Source: JAMZMI01 sp964353015 (lineage in GTDB: Bacteria > Bacteroidota > Bacteroidia > Cytophagales > Cyclobacteriaceae). From it: 64,000 bases of DNA. Every line of letters begins with the position of its first letter. Within the stretch, counting starts at the first letter, position 1. Made by a program: the position numbers and the translations under genes. The notes below the pieces were generated by a model, which did not search any database, had not been told where the DNA came from, and saw nothing but the letters and a program-made list of their open reading frames with translations. This document shows, one piece after another, positions 35,724 through 44,754 of the stretch. The DNA lies in assembly GCA_964353015.1 (NCBI GenBank), contig CAYGUA010000012.1, positions 62,001 through 126,000 of the forward strand, read 5' to 3'.

Positions 35724-36584
35724 TTATTCGATTTCTATCTTATAATCACATGTGAAAGTTTTTGCGGGATCCAGCTTCAGTATTCCTTCCTTCTTTGTCA
35801 GGTCACCATCGTGATTTTGATTGTCCGCCAGGCCAAACCACGGCTCAATACAGACAAAAGGCGATCTGTTATTCTTTGACCAGATACCAAGATATGGGAA
35901 GCCCTGAAAGTGAAATTTCAACCATTTCTTATCCACAGAGACCAATGAAACATTGGTAGATTTCAAATCTTTGAAAACCAATGCATCCCGATCAAAAAGC
36001 GAATCTGTGATAGGTAATCTGTCTCCTTGCAAGACCAGGTCAGTTTCGCCACTAAATGTTCCATCTTCCAGCAGATGCGTGTCGGATGATTCTTCTTTGT
36101 TGAATAACAAATGATAATCGGAGCGTTTTCCTGCCAGAGTCATGGCGCACTTAAACGCCGGATGCCCACCTATGGAAAAGTACATCATTTCGGTCCCAAC
36201 ATTTTTGACATGATATCTGGTAATTAATGATTGATCGGTAAGGATGTATTCTAGTCTGAGTTCAAATCGGAATGGATAATTCTCAAGCGTTTGTTCATCT
36301 GATTTGAGTAGAAAAACTAAAGAATGATCTGACTGACTTTCAATTTCAAACTCTTTGTCTCTGGCAAATCCATGCTGACCCATATTATAGTTCTTGCCTT
36401 CATAGAAATATTGATCATTTTTCAATCTGCCAACAAATGGGAATAGAACAGGCGTATGTCTGGCCCAATGTGAAGGATTGGCTTGCCAGATGTATTCCTG
36501 ACCCGTCTTTTTTTTGATCAGGCTTATAAGCTCCGCGCCTTTGGATTGAAACTTTGCCTTTAGAAACTCATTACCGATTTGCAT
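35724..36584 (-). CDS. Aldose 1-epimerase family protein
   Basis: A 286-residue cytoplasmic beta-sandwich of the galactose mutarotase superfamily, interconverting alpha and beta anomers of hexoses or hexose phosphates. Support comes from the N-terminal FLKAKFQSKGAELISLI, then WARHTPVLFPFVGRL, the histidine in SIGGHPAFKC and the catalytic Glu in FVCIEPWFGLAD. It matches the YeaD-like/LacX subgroup rather than secreted mutarotases because no signal peptide is present. It is transcribed alone, divergent from the NUMOD4-like gene. Confidence 0.9.
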   Translation of the reverse strand: MQIGNEFLKAKFQSKGAELISLIKKKTGQEYIWQANPSHWARHTPVLFPFVGRLKNDQYFYEGKNYNMGQHGFARDKEFEIESQSDHSLVFLLKSDEQTLENYPFRFELRLEYILTDQSLITRYHVKNVGTEMMYFSIGGHPAFKCAMTLAGKRSDYHLLFNKEESSDTHLLEDGTFSGETDLVLQGDRLPITDSLFDRDALVFKDLKSTNVSLVSVDKKWLKFHFQGFPYLGIWSKNNRSPFVCIEPWFGLADNQNHDGDLTKKEGILKLDPAKTFTCDYKIEIE

Positions 36585-36697
36585 GCATGCAAAATAGTGG
36601 ATGATTGGTGCTCATGAAAATCCTTTTGGAAAATATGATGCTAACATTTGATTATTACTATTGGAATATGTTTTCAAATTTCCATAGATTCACGGCC

Positions 36698-37279
36698 ATG
36701 AATACAGAAGAGAAGTGGCCTGACTATTTTCAGTCGCGAGGAGGTGAGCAATGGAAGGATTATTCCAGGGAAGACCTCAGGTCGAAATTTAAAGTTTCTA
36801 ATTATGGCAGGGTAATTTCTTATCCAGCGAATAATCCGGATCAACCCATCTTATTGTCAGGCTATCAAAATGCCGGTTATCATGCGATTCCCACAAAGAA
36901 AAAGGATGGTAAAAACACTCTTATTTACATTCATAAGATTGTGGCTGAGCTTTTTGTTCCTAATCCTGAGGGATACAACAAACTGGTTTTCAAAGATCGA
37001 AACAGGAAGAACTGTAGGGCCGACAACATTCAGTGGTTGAGCAAAGAAGAGTTTGCTGATGTGATGCGCGAGCGAAAGAGCATTTATTATTACAAGCCAG
37101 ATCACAAACCAAGAACCAAACTGACTCCAGGAAAGGTGGCTCTCTTGAAAAAAATGATTCATGACCCAAATCGAAAAACAAGATATAAAATGATTGCCAA
37201 GCGATTTGATATCAATATTTCCACACTTTTCTCAATCAAGAGAGGAGATAGTTGGCCGGAAGTAGAGGCAATGAAGTAG
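36698..37279 (+). CDS. NUMOD4/HNH-like DNA-binding protein lacking the catalytic histidine
   Basis: About 193 residues from ATG 36698; the reading from 36605 adds an aromatic-rich leader. It begins with a NUMOD4-like segment (FKVSNYGRVISYP), then an HNH_3-like fold: YIHKIVAELFVPNPEGYNKL is the conserved His-Lys-x-Val-Ala motif, and RADNIQWLSKEE the conserved Asn-x-x-Trp end. Between them the usual NHxDGxK is VFKDRNRK, so the second histidine of the HNH site is absent. The C-terminus (TPGKVALLKKMI, IAKRFDINISTLFSIKRG) is a helix-turn-helix. It is probably a repurposed DNA-binding relative of homing endonucleases. It stands alone between metabolic genes. Confidence 0.72.
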   Translation: MNTEEKWPDYFQSRGGEQWKDYSREDLRSKFKVSNYGRVISYPANNPDQPILLSGYQNAGYHAIPTKKKDGKNTLIYIHKIVAELFVPNPEGYNKLVFKDRNRKNCRADNIQWLSKEEFADVMRERKSIYYYKPDHKPRTKLTPGKVALLKKMIHDPNRKTRYKMIAKRFDINISTLFSIKRGDSWPEVEAMK

Positions 37280-37292
37280 TACTTAAAACCAA

Positions 37293-37322
37293 AAAAGCAC
37301 GAACAATTAAGTCCGTGCTTTT
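37293..37322. terminator. Bidirectional Rho-independent terminator
   Basis: AAAAGCACG (37293-37301) pairs with CGTGCTTTT (37314-37322). After one mismatch, two further pairs close a 6-nt loop. A run of A on the left and T on the right makes it usable from both strands. It separates the convergent NUMOD4-like gene and htpG. Confidence 0.85.
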
Positions 37323-37359
37323 CTGGCTCATATCGTTTCCGATATGGTATATAGTTGGT

Positions 37360-39252
37360 TTAAATTGACGCGATTTCCACGCTTCTGTTAATGAATTCTG
37401 TAAGGTCTTTACCTGACAGCATTCCTTGAGAAAGCAATGCCCAGTCGTAAGCTTGCTTAGCCAGTTTCACTTTTTCATCCTCAGATTCTGCAGCTACAAT
37501 TTTCTTAGTGTAACTGTGATTCGCATTTACTGCAACGGATAAGTTCAAAGGCATATCTCCGAACATCATCATGCCACCGCCACCTTGTGCCTGCATGTCT
37601 TTCATTCTTCGTAAGAATTCAGGAAGGGTAACAGTCACAGGCATATCATCAGTAGCCATTGGTTCTACAGAGACTGTATTTTTGTCGTTGTTTATCGCTT
37701 TTTTGAATGCAGCTGACACGGCTTCCTGTTCTTTTTCAGATAGAACAGATTCCTTTTTCTCATCCTTGTCAATCAACTTATCAATGACGTCAGAGTCGAC
37801 ACGTTTCAAAGTAACATTCTCGTATTTCTGCTCAATATGCCCAATGAAATGACTGTCAACCGGACCATCGAAAATCAACACATCATAGCTTCTCTTTTTG
37901 GCTGCCTCAATGTAACCATGCTGTTTGTTTTCGTCTGAGGTATAGAGGAAAACAGTGTTTTTATCCTTATTGGTTTGATTAGTTTCTACTTGAGTTTTGT
38001 ATTCGTCAATTGTGAAAAGCTTGTTTTCAATATTTTTTACCAAAGCAAAATCCTTGGCTTTTTCCTCAAATTTCTCTTCTGAAATCAAACCATATTTCAC
38101 AAATACGCCAATATCACTCCACTTGCTTTCATATGATGGACGATCTTTTTTAAACAACTCGCCAAGCTTATCAGCTACTTTTTTCGTGATATAACCATTG
38201 ATTTTTTTCACATTGCTATCCGCCTGAAGGTAACTTCTTGACACGTTCAGTGGAATATCTGGAGAGTCAATTACACCATGCAGCAACTGAAGGAAATCAG
38301 GAACAATGTTTTTCACTTCATCTGTGATAAACACTTGCCTTGAATAAAGCTGGATTTTGTTTTTCTGAAATTCAAAATCTTTTTTCAACTTCGGGAAATA
38401 GAGAATTCCCGTAAGATTGAATGGATAATCTACATTCAGATGAATCCAAAATAATGGGTCTTCAGAGAATGGATATAATTCTTTGTAAAAGGAGAGATAA
38501 TCCTCATCAGTCAGATCAGCCGGAGATTTTGTCCAGATCGGAGTGGTGTTATTGACAATGTTGTCCTCTTTTACAGTTTTGTATTTGGTTTTTCCTTCCT
38601 TGTCTGTTCCATCTTCTATGCTTTTGTCCTTTTCTCCGAATTTGATCGGAATTGGTAAAAACTTAGAATATTTATCTAGGATTTGCTGTAGCCTGTGTTC
38701 TTCCAGGAATTCCACAGAGTCGTCAGCAATGTGAAGTATGATATCTGTTCCTCTCTCTTTTTTCTTGGCTGCAGTTATTTCAAATTCTGTATTTCCATCA
38801 CAAATCCATCTTGCTGGTTCTGCGCCATCTTCGTGTGACAAAGTGATGATCTCCACTTCTTTTGCCACCATAAAAGCAGAATAGAAACCAAGTCCAAAAT
38901 GTCCGATGATCTGCTGCTCGTCACCTTTGTCTTTGTATTTTTCAACAAACTCAGTAGCTCCGGAAAATGCGATCTGATTAATGTATTTCTTCAGATCGTC
39001 TGCGGTCATACCTATTCCTTTGTCAGAAACTGTGATGGTTTTTTTCTTTTTATCAAAACTGACCTCCACTTTCAAATCGCCAAGCTCACCTTTAAACTCG
39101 CCCAATGAACTCAATCTTTTGAGCTTTTGTGTCGCATCTACAGCGTTTGAAACTAGCTCTCTAAGGAATATCTCATGATCAGAATAAAGAAATTTCTTGA
39201 TGATCGGGAAGATATTCTCGGTGTGAATGGATATTGTGCCTTTCTCTTGCAT
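37360..39252 (-). CDS. htpG: Hsp90-family chaperone HtpG
   Basis: A 630-residue ATP-dependent chaperone from ATG 39252 (MQEKGTISIHTENIFPII); the reading from 39300 is too long. The GHKL ATPase domain shows IFLRELVSNAVDATQKLK (Mg/ATP Asn), SDKGIGMTADDL and IGHFGLGFYSAFMVA. The middle domain has the catalytic-loop arginine in SRSYLQADSNVKKI. The C-terminal dimerisation domain ends the protein, with a Met/Gly-rich loop (MQAQGGGGMMMFGDMP). The promoter candidate has repeated TGACA elements. It is a single gene flanked by a terminator. Confidence 0.97.
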   Translation of the reverse strand: MQEKGTISIHTENIFPIIKKFLYSDHEIFLRELVSNAVDATQKLKRLSSLGEFKGELGDLKVEVSFDKKKKTITVSDKGIGMTADDLKKYINQIAFSGATEFVEKYKDKGDEQQIIGHFGLGFYSAFMVAKEVEIITLSHEDGAEPARWICDGNTEFEITAAKKKERGTDIILHIADDSVEFLEEHRLQQILDKYSKFLPIPIKFGEKDKSIEDGTDKEGKTKYKTVKEDNIVNNTTPIWTKSPADLTDEDYLSFYKELYPFSEDPLFWIHLNVDYPFNLTGILYFPKLKKDFEFQKNKIQLYSRQVFITDEVKNIVPDFLQLLHGVIDSPDIPLNVSRSYLQADSNVKKINGYITKKVADKLGELFKKDRPSYESKWSDIGVFVKYGLISEEKFEEKAKDFALVKNIENKLFTIDEYKTQVETNQTNKDKNTVFLYTSDENKQHGYIEAAKKRSYDVLIFDGPVDSHFIGHIEQKYENVTLKRVDSDVIDKLIDKDEKKESVLSEKEQEAVSAAFKKAINNDKNTVSVEPMATDDMPVTVTLPEFLRRMKDMQAQGGGGMMMFGDMPLNLSVAVNANHSYTKKIVAAESEDEKVKLAKQAYDWALLSQGMLSGKDLTEFINRSVEIASI

Positions 39253-39297
39253 ATCAGTATTCAGTATTTTGTTTGATTCGTAATGCTCGCTGTGAAT

Positions 39298-39329
39298 CAA
39301 ATACTATTCCACTGTCAAAAGACTGTCAA
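39298..39329 (-). promoter_or_regulatory. htpG promoter candidate
   Basis: On the minus strand, TTGACAGT begins at 39329 and, 20 nt after the TTG, TAGTATTTG (39306-39298) is a -7 box with one extra base. TTGACAGT occurs again 11 nt downstream, and a further TGACA lies just upstream. The repeats may bind a regulator. The box is 45 nt before the ATG. Confidence 0.45.
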
Positions 39330-39460
39330 GTTGTCATTTTGTGCTGTTGATTATGTTTTGATATGTCTTGAATAGTAGGAGAAATCACCAATGTATCAGT
39401 ACATATCTTGCCAAAATGACGAGGTATTCAACATAAGTTAATCAAAAAGAAACCTTGATC

Positions 39461-39946
39461 TTATCTGATTCTATCTGCACTGCGCACCAGTTTTTCATCA
39501 TTTCTGATAAACCTGTTGGCCAGGGCATTGAAAAATAAGGCAGCCGCAACAATGAAAAAACCAATAAGGAAATCACCCTGATGCTCGGGAATGATTGGTT
39601 CACCTTTCGTTGAGAAATAATAAATCAATCCAATGTTTCCACCCATCAGCAATGAGTTCACAGCCCCAAGCTGGATTTGTCTCAATCTGTTTTTGTATTG
39701 GAAAATGGAAATCATGGCCACCGCAGCAGCTAGTATGGATAAGGCTGAAATGTACCAGGTTGGTTTGGTGCTAATTATTTTCGGACCTGTCAACTCGCTG
39801 GTTTGTGCATATACTAGTTCAAATGCATTAATCGTAACAACTTCAGATGCCTCTATATTTTTCTCTTCCCAAAAAGGAAAAAAAAGTGTGGCTAACATGA
39901 CTAATGCGACTAACAATAGAAATATGGATTGAATTCTTTGGATCAT
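39461..39946 (-). CDS. DUF4293 family membrane protein
   Basis: About 161 residues from ATG 39946, with four transmembrane helices: the conserved DUF4293 start MIQRIQSIFLLLVALVMLA, then WYISALSILAAAVAMISIF, LLMGGNIGLIYYFS and FLIGFFIVAAALFFNALA. The C-terminus FIRNDEKLVRSADRIR is cytoplasmic and basic, as in the family. DUF4293 proteins are confined to Bacteroidota and their function is unknown. It is divergent from truA; a TTG-N20-CACTTTTG promoter candidate lies upstream. Confidence 0.88.
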   Translation of the reverse strand: MIQRIQSIFLLLVALVMLATLFFPFWEEKNIEASEVVTINAFELVYAQTSELTGPKIISTKPTWYISALSILAAAVAMISIFQYKNRLRQIQLGAVNSLLMGGNIGLIYYFSTKGEPIIPEHQGDFLIGFFIVAAALFFNALANRFIRNDEKLVRSADRIR

Positions 39947-39962
39947 GGTTTTAAAATTTGAG

Positions 39963-39993
39963 CAAAAGTGCTGATCCATTATCAATTAGGCAA
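39963..39993 (-). promoter_or_regulatory. DUF4293 promoter candidate
   Basis: TTG (39993-39991), then 20 nt, then CACTTTTG (39970-39963) on the minus strand. The -7 box deviates from TAnnTTTG at one base, and the spacing equals that of asd. It ends 16 nt before the ATG. Confidence 0.45.
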
Positions 39994-40016
39994 TCAATAT
40001 GGTATTAATTTGCACG

Positions 40017-40763
40017 ATGCGATATTTTCTGGATATAGCGTATGAAGGAACAGCATTCCATGGCTGGCAGGTGCAGGACAATGCAAACACGGTTCAGGCT
40101 GAGATTAACAAAGCTTTAACCACCATTTTGCGAATGCCAACTGCATGCCTTGGGAGTGGCCGAACAGATACTGGCGTGCACGCAACACATCAGATTGCGC
40201 ATTTTGATGTGGATTTTGACATTGATCAGGATCATCTGATTTTTAAACTAAATTCATTTCTTCCTAAAACGATCGCCATAAATGCTTGTAGAAAAGTGGT
40301 AGATGAGGCGCATGCCCGCTTTGATGCTCATCTCAGATCGTATGAATATCAGATACACAACCATAAAAATCCATTCAAAGAAGGACAGTCCTATCATTTT
40401 CATTTGACCATAAATACTGAATTAATAGATGAGGCCTGTAGCTTAATTCTAAATTGGCGAAACTTTCAGGCGTTCAGTCGGGTTCAGACAGAGGTCAATA
40501 ATTTTGATTGTGAAATCAAGGAAATATTGTGGATTCCGACCAACGATGGTGCTGTGTTTCACGTTAGTGCCAATCGGTTTTTAAGAGGAATGGTGCGAGC
40601 GATGGTAGGTACATTGCTTGAAGTTGGTCAAGGCAGAATGAGTCTGGAGCAATTAAAATTAGTTTTGGAAAGTGGAGATCGGCGCAAGGCAGGCAGAGCT
40701 GTACCACCGGAAGGTTTATATTTGACGCGGGTTTTATACCCCGATCACATCTACATCAAATAG
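40017..40763 (+). CDS. truA: tRNA pseudouridine(38-40) synthase TruA
   Basis: A 248-residue enzyme that isomerises uridines 38-40 in the tRNA anticodon arm. The N-terminus MRYFLDIAYEGTAFHGWQ is the family start, so ATG 40017 is preferred to 39999. The catalytic motif GSGRTDTGVHATHQ carries Asp51, and RLRSYEYQI-like and FLRGMVRAMVGTLLEVG segments follow. It is 3 nt upstream of the MdlB-like ABC gene and cotranscription is likely. A near-consensus -7 sequence (TTAATTTG) ends 4 nt before the ATG. Confidence 0.96.
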   Translation: MRYFLDIAYEGTAFHGWQVQDNANTVQAEINKALTTILRMPTACLGSGRTDTGVHATHQIAHFDVDFDIDQDHLIFKLNSFLPKTIAINACRKVVDEAHARFDAHLRSYEYQIHNHKNPFKEGQSYHFHLTINTELIDEACSLILNWRNFQAFSRVQTEVNNFDCEIKEILWIPTNDGAVFHVSANRFLRGMVRAMVGTLLEVGQGRMSLEQLKLVLESGDRRKAGRAVPPEGLYLTRVLYPDHIYIK

Positions 40764-40766
40764 ATT

Positions 40767-42533
40767 TTGGAAAAGGAAAAAGTAAGCGGAAATATTGTTG
40801 ATTTGAAGGTGTTGGGAAGGCTTTTTGCCTTTGCAAAACCCTATATGGGGAAATTCTATTTTTTGGTGTTGCTTACTATCGCGTTGGCAATCCTGACCCC
40901 AATTAAACCATTTTTGATTCAAAAAACCATCGATGAGGATGTCGCTTTAGGCGATTATCAAGGGTTGGTAAATATGACGATTATTTTGGTGCTTATTCTG
41001 GTAGCACAGGCCATCGCACAATATTATCACACCTATGTTTCAGGCTGGCTTGGTCAATATATTATCAAAGACATAAGGGTCAAGCTTTTCAATCACATAC
41101 AAAATTTACGATTGAAGTTTTTTGATAAGACACCTATAGGTCGATTAGTCACACGAAATGTATCTGATATAGAAACCTTGTCGGAGGTGTTTAGTACAGG
41201 AATTGCTGGCATGGTGGCAGATATACTTCAACTATTGGTGATTTTAGGATTGATGTTGTGGACCAGCTGGCAATTAACATTGGTGAGTTTGGCGTTGCTT
41301 CCAATTCTGCTTTTTGCTACTTATATATTTAAGGAAAAAGTGAAAGCTTCCTTCAATGAAGTGCGTACAGCCGTGAGTAACCTCAACACATTTGTGCAGG
41401 AGCATATCACCGGGATGAATATTGTGCAAATCTTCAATGCTGAGAAACGTGAATACGAAAAATTTGAAGATATAAATCGTGAGCACAAAAGAGCCAATAT
41501 TCGCTCAGTGATGTATTATTCTATCTATTTCCCTGTGGCCGAGATCATTCAAGCTGGAGGCATAGGTTTGGTTGTGTGGTGGGGAGCCAGTGGTGTCATT
41601 CAGGAAGAAATTACCCTTGGTGTTTTGATCGCATTTATCATGTACATCCAGATGTTTTTCAGACCGATCAGGATGATTGCCGATAGATTCAACACACTTC
41701 AAATGGGAATTGTGAGTTCCAACCGAATTTTAGATTTGCTCGATAGCAAAGAATACATAGCTGATAATGGTGATTATTCACCAGTTGAACTGGCCGGTGA
41801 TGTCAGTTTCAAAAATGTATGGTTCGCCTATAATGACGAAGATTGGGTATTGAAAAACATCAACTTTGATGTAAAACAAGGTCAGGTTTTGGCCTTGGTT
41901 GGTGCCACTGGAGCTGGTAAATCTTCGATCATCAATTTACTCAATCGCTTCTATGACATCAATCAAGGGGAAATTGAGCTTGACAGTAGAAATATCAAGG
42001 ATTACAACCTAATTAATTTGAGAAAACACATTGCCGTGGTATTGCAAGATGTTTTTCTTTTTTCTGATACGATCTATAACAATATCACACTTCGCAATCC
42101 GGATATCACGATAGAAAAGGTGCAGGAAGCGGCTGAACTTGTTGGTGCCAAAACCTTCATCGAAAGATTGCCAGGAGGTTATGATTATAATGTAATGGAA
42201 CGTGGAGCCACCTTGTCCGTAGGTCAGCGACAACTTATATCATTTGTGCGTGCAATGGTTTACGATCCAAAAATTATCGTACTTGATGAGGCCACTTCGT
42301 CAGTAGATACGGAAACGGAAGAACTGATTCAGGGCGCAATTCAAAAATTAATGAATGGCCGCACATCGATCGTCATCGCACATAGGCTTTCTACCATTCA
42401 AAATGCGAATAAAATTTTAGTTTTGGACAAAGGAGAAATCGTAGAAGAAGGCACACATGAACAACTGCTACGAAAAGATGGTGCTTACGCACAACTTCAT
42501 AGGATGCAATACAAGGAAGTCTTAAGCGCATGA
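40767..42533 (+). CDS. ABC exporter half-transporter, MdlB-like
   Basis: A 588-residue half-transporter with six transmembrane helices (about 30-320) and a C-terminal ATPase. Walker A is GATGAGKSS, the Q-loop is in AVVLQDVFLFSD, and Walker B with catalytic Glu is IIVLDEATSSVD. The signature motif is LSVGQRQ rather than LSGGQ, the form seen in MdlB/SmdB subunits of heterodimeric exporters. No partner is adjacent, but the gene at 51401 has the complementary features. The start is TTG 40767, 3 nt after truA, since no suitable ATG exists. The substrate is unknown. Confidence 0.9.
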   Translation: MEKEKVSGNIVDLKVLGRLFAFAKPYMGKFYFLVLLTIALAILTPIKPFLIQKTIDEDVALGDYQGLVNMTIILVLILVAQAIAQYYHTYVSGWLGQYIIKDIRVKLFNHIQNLRLKFFDKTPIGRLVTRNVSDIETLSEVFSTGIAGMVADILQLLVILGLMLWTSWQLTLVSLALLPILLFATYIFKEKVKASFNEVRTAVSNLNTFVQEHITGMNIVQIFNAEKREYEKFEDINREHKRANIRSVMYYSIYFPVAEIIQAGGIGLVVWWGASGVIQEEITLGVLIAFIMYIQMFFRPIRMIADRFNTLQMGIVSSNRILDLLDSKEYIADNGDYSPVELAGDVSFKNVWFAYNDEDWVLKNINFDVKQGQVLALVGATGAGKSSIINLLNRFYDINQGEIELDSRNIKDYNLINLRKHIAVVLQDVFLFSDTIYNNITLRNPDITIEKVQEAAELVGAKTFIERLPGGYDYNVMERGATLSVGQRQLISFVRAMVYDPKIIVLDEATSSVDTETEELIQGAIQKLMNGRTSIVIAHRLSTIQNANKILVLDKGEIVEEGTHEQLLRKDGAYAQLHRMQYKEVLSA

Positions 42534-43078
42534 GTAGTTCAAAACTAAGGATCATTTATGCCCTGATTATATTGGTTTCGATCGGTGTGATTGGAGGCAC
42601 TTTATACAAGCTCTACAAGGATATGGGCGGCTTTGATCCCGTGGAAGTGTATGAACTCAAGCCTATCAAAAGAATCATTGTTGGGAAATATTTCAATACA
42701 ATCCATTCAGATAAGGAAATCGATGCACATATGACCAGATGCCGTGAGTTGATTTTGAATAAAAAAATAGACGGAGAGCTTATGGTTGTTCATTATCTCA
42801 ATGATAGCTTGGGCGCCTATGATATTGAAGAATTTATTGGAATAGATTTGGCGCAAGACATGGCTGAGATTCCTGTGGATTTTGAAGTAAGGGAATATGA
42901 GTCCAAAAAACGATTAGCAATATTTTTAAGCATGCACCCCTTTGTGAGACCGACTACTGAAAATGTAGAAAGTTTGATCACGGCACATGCACTAGATACA
43001 AATCTCGAGTTGGAGCCATTTTTTATGGAAATATATTATCAGGATAACTCCTTGTCTATTGAAGGCTGGGCCAAATAA
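42530..43078 (+). CDS. Hypothetical single-pass membrane protein
   Basis: A 182-residue protein with an N-terminal membrane anchor (IIYALIILVSIGVIGGTLY) and a soluble domain of about 145 residues exposed to the periplasm. The domain looks alpha/beta (KRIIVGKYFNTIHSDKEIDA; FLSMHPFVRPTTENVE) and has faint similarity to effector-binding GyrI-like folds, not enough to assign. Its ATG overlaps the ABC gene stop by 4 nt, so it is translationally coupled to that exporter and may assist it. It also overlaps the leader of the lactonase gene. Confidence 0.7.
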   Translation: MSSSKLRIIYALIILVSIGVIGGTLYKLYKDMGGFDPVEVYELKPIKRIIVGKYFNTIHSDKEIDAHMTRCRELILNKKIDGELMVVHYLNDSLGAYDIEEFIGIDLAQDMAEIPVDFEVREYESKKRLAIFLSMHPFVRPTTENVESLITAHALDTNLELEPFFMEIYYQDNSLSIEGWAK

Positions 43079-43082
43079 CAAC

Positions 43083-44219
43083 ATGATGAAAAACCTAATT
43101 ATCAACCTAATGTCTATCGCCATTTTGATGGCTGTATTTTTTTCATGTGAGGAAAAACAACAGAAAAGTGATTCCTATTTCATGTATGTAGCGTCAGATA
43201 ACGCCGAAGATGGAGTGGGTATCGGCATATTTGAGTGGAACCCAAAAACGGGAGATTTAGCAACTGTCGGAGTTGATTCTACATTTTCAACAACTTCCTA
43301 TCTGACAATAGACACCACTACAAATCGTCTCTACAACATCAATCAGCAATTCATTTCCGCTTATGATATAAATACTAAAGATGGCAGTTTATCATTGCTT
43401 AATCAGATCCCAATTACTGGCAGAGGCGCCTGTTACATAAGTGTTTCGAATGATCATAATTACGTACTTGCCGGCTATTATTCATCAGGCAGTTTGGCCA
43501 GTTATAATATCAAAGAAAATGGATCTATTGGCTCTCATGTTTCGGGTTTTGAACATCGAGGGTCAAGTATCAATACCGAAAGGCAAGAACGAGCCCATGT
43601 TCATATGGTATATCCTGTGCCTCAGAGCAACCTGATCCTTGTGCCGGATCTGGGTATTGACAATGTGCTTGTATATGCACTTGATGATGCTGGAAATCTT
43701 ATTCCTACGGACGAACAATACATCGCCAAAATCCGACCAGGAGGAGGCCCAAGACATTTAGCGATTCATCCGGGGAATCAATTTGTGTATGTGCTTCATG
43801 AACTCACAGGTCACGTGACAGGGTTCAATTTTGATCCGACATTGGGATTTATGGACACCATCAATACCGTAAGCACTTTACCTGCTGAATTTACGGAATT
43901 CAATAAATCAGCAGATATTCACATCACTCCAAATGGACAATATTTATATGCCTCCAATCGAGGGCACAACAGTTTAGGCGTTTTCAAAGTTGATCAATCT
44001 TCAGGGGCCTTGTCACTTGTTGGGATCCAATCATGTGGTGGTGATTGGCCAAGAGCATTTGCCATAGACCCAAGCGGTGAGTTTATTCTTGTTGCCAACA
44101 AAAGATCAGATCAGGTTTCTGTGATGAAGATCGATTATGCTACTGGTTTATTTAATAAAGTAGGCGAAATAGCTACCCCATTGGCACCACAAGGTATTCG
44201 GTTTGTGAGGAAAGGATGA
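43083..44219 (+). CDS. Lactonase-like seven-bladed beta-propeller lipoprotein
   Basis: About 378 residues from ATG 43083. It has a lipoprotein signal (IAILMAVFFSCEEKQQ), so it is anchored in the envelope. The body is a beta-propeller of the lactonase/6-phosphogluconolactonase (YbhE) family: GGGPRHLAIHPGNQFVYVLHE is the hallmark, with LYASNRGHNSLGVF and GGDWPRAFAIDPSGEFILVA repeats. Known members open sugar lactones, but an exported lipoprotein is unlikely to be in the cytoplasmic pentose pathway, so the substrate is unassigned. The start is 4 nt past the upstream stop and the stop overlaps the next gene. Confidence 0.85.
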   Translation: MMKNLIINLMSIAILMAVFFSCEEKQQKSDSYFMYVASDNAEDGVGIGIFEWNPKTGDLATVGVDSTFSTTSYLTIDTTTNRLYNINQQFISAYDINTKDGSLSLLNQIPITGRGACYISVSNDHNYVLAGYYSSGSLASYNIKENGSIGSHVSGFEHRGSSINTERQERAHVHMVYPVPQSNLILVPDLGIDNVLVYALDDAGNLIPTDEQYIAKIRPGGGPRHLAIHPGNQFVYVLHELTGHVTGFNFDPTLGFMDTINTVSTLPAEFTEFNKSADIHITPNGQYLYASNRGHNSLGVFKVDQSSGALSLVGIQSCGGDWPRAFAIDPSGEFILVANKRSDQVSVMKIDYATGLFNKVGEIATPLAPQGIRFVRKG

Positions 44220-44629
44220 AGTTAGTCACACTTCGTACTTTTCAATATGCCATAGACGCACATCTTCTGAAGTCAAAACTGGAAAGTGAGGGAATTCCAT
44301 GTTTTCTTATTGATGAAAACATGGCTACTATGCTGCCCCATCACAGCATGCTTTCCGGAGGGATCAAATTAAAGGTTCCAGAATCCCACATAGAGGAGGC
44401 GTTGCATTCCCTTCATGTCATTGAAGAAGGAAAATATACCAATGAAAATGGAGATGTTTTAAAATGTCCGAAATGTGGATCTGAGGATTTTTATACAAAT
44501 ATTAATGCCGCAAATGGCTCCCGAAAATGGTTCAACATATCATGGTCGTTGATTTTTTCGTCCGCTCCTGTTTTTCATAAAAACGTGTATGAATGCAAGA
44601 AATGCGGAACGCAGTTTGAAAACTATTGA
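44216..44629 (+). CDS. DUF2007 protein with zinc ribbon
   Basis: A 137-residue cytoplasmic protein. Residues 1-70 match the DUF2007 (putative signal-transducing) domain, TFQYAIDAHLLKSKLESEG then PCFLIDEN and GGIKLKVPESHIEEAL. The C-terminal part has two CxxC knuckles, CPKCGSEDF and CKKCGTQFENY, forming a zinc ribbon. The function is unknown. It overlaps the lactonase gene by 4 nt and ends the truA operon; a weak GGATT/AATCC hairpin follows. Confidence 0.83.
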   Translation: MKLVTLRTFQYAIDAHLLKSKLESEGIPCFLIDENMATMLPHHSMLSGGIKLKVPESHIEEALHSLHVIEEGKYTNENGDVLKCPKCGSEDFYTNINAANGSRKWFNISWSLIFSSAPVFHKNVYECKKCGTQFENY

Positions 44630-44754
44630 TCCGGATTTGGTAATCCAATAAATCGCACTGGATCATTAGCGCAAATGCATGAAAAGGGTAATGTTATGTT
44701 TAAGTTCAATTTAGTTTTAGCTTTTATTTATCTTTAACTATTCATTGAAGAGAT

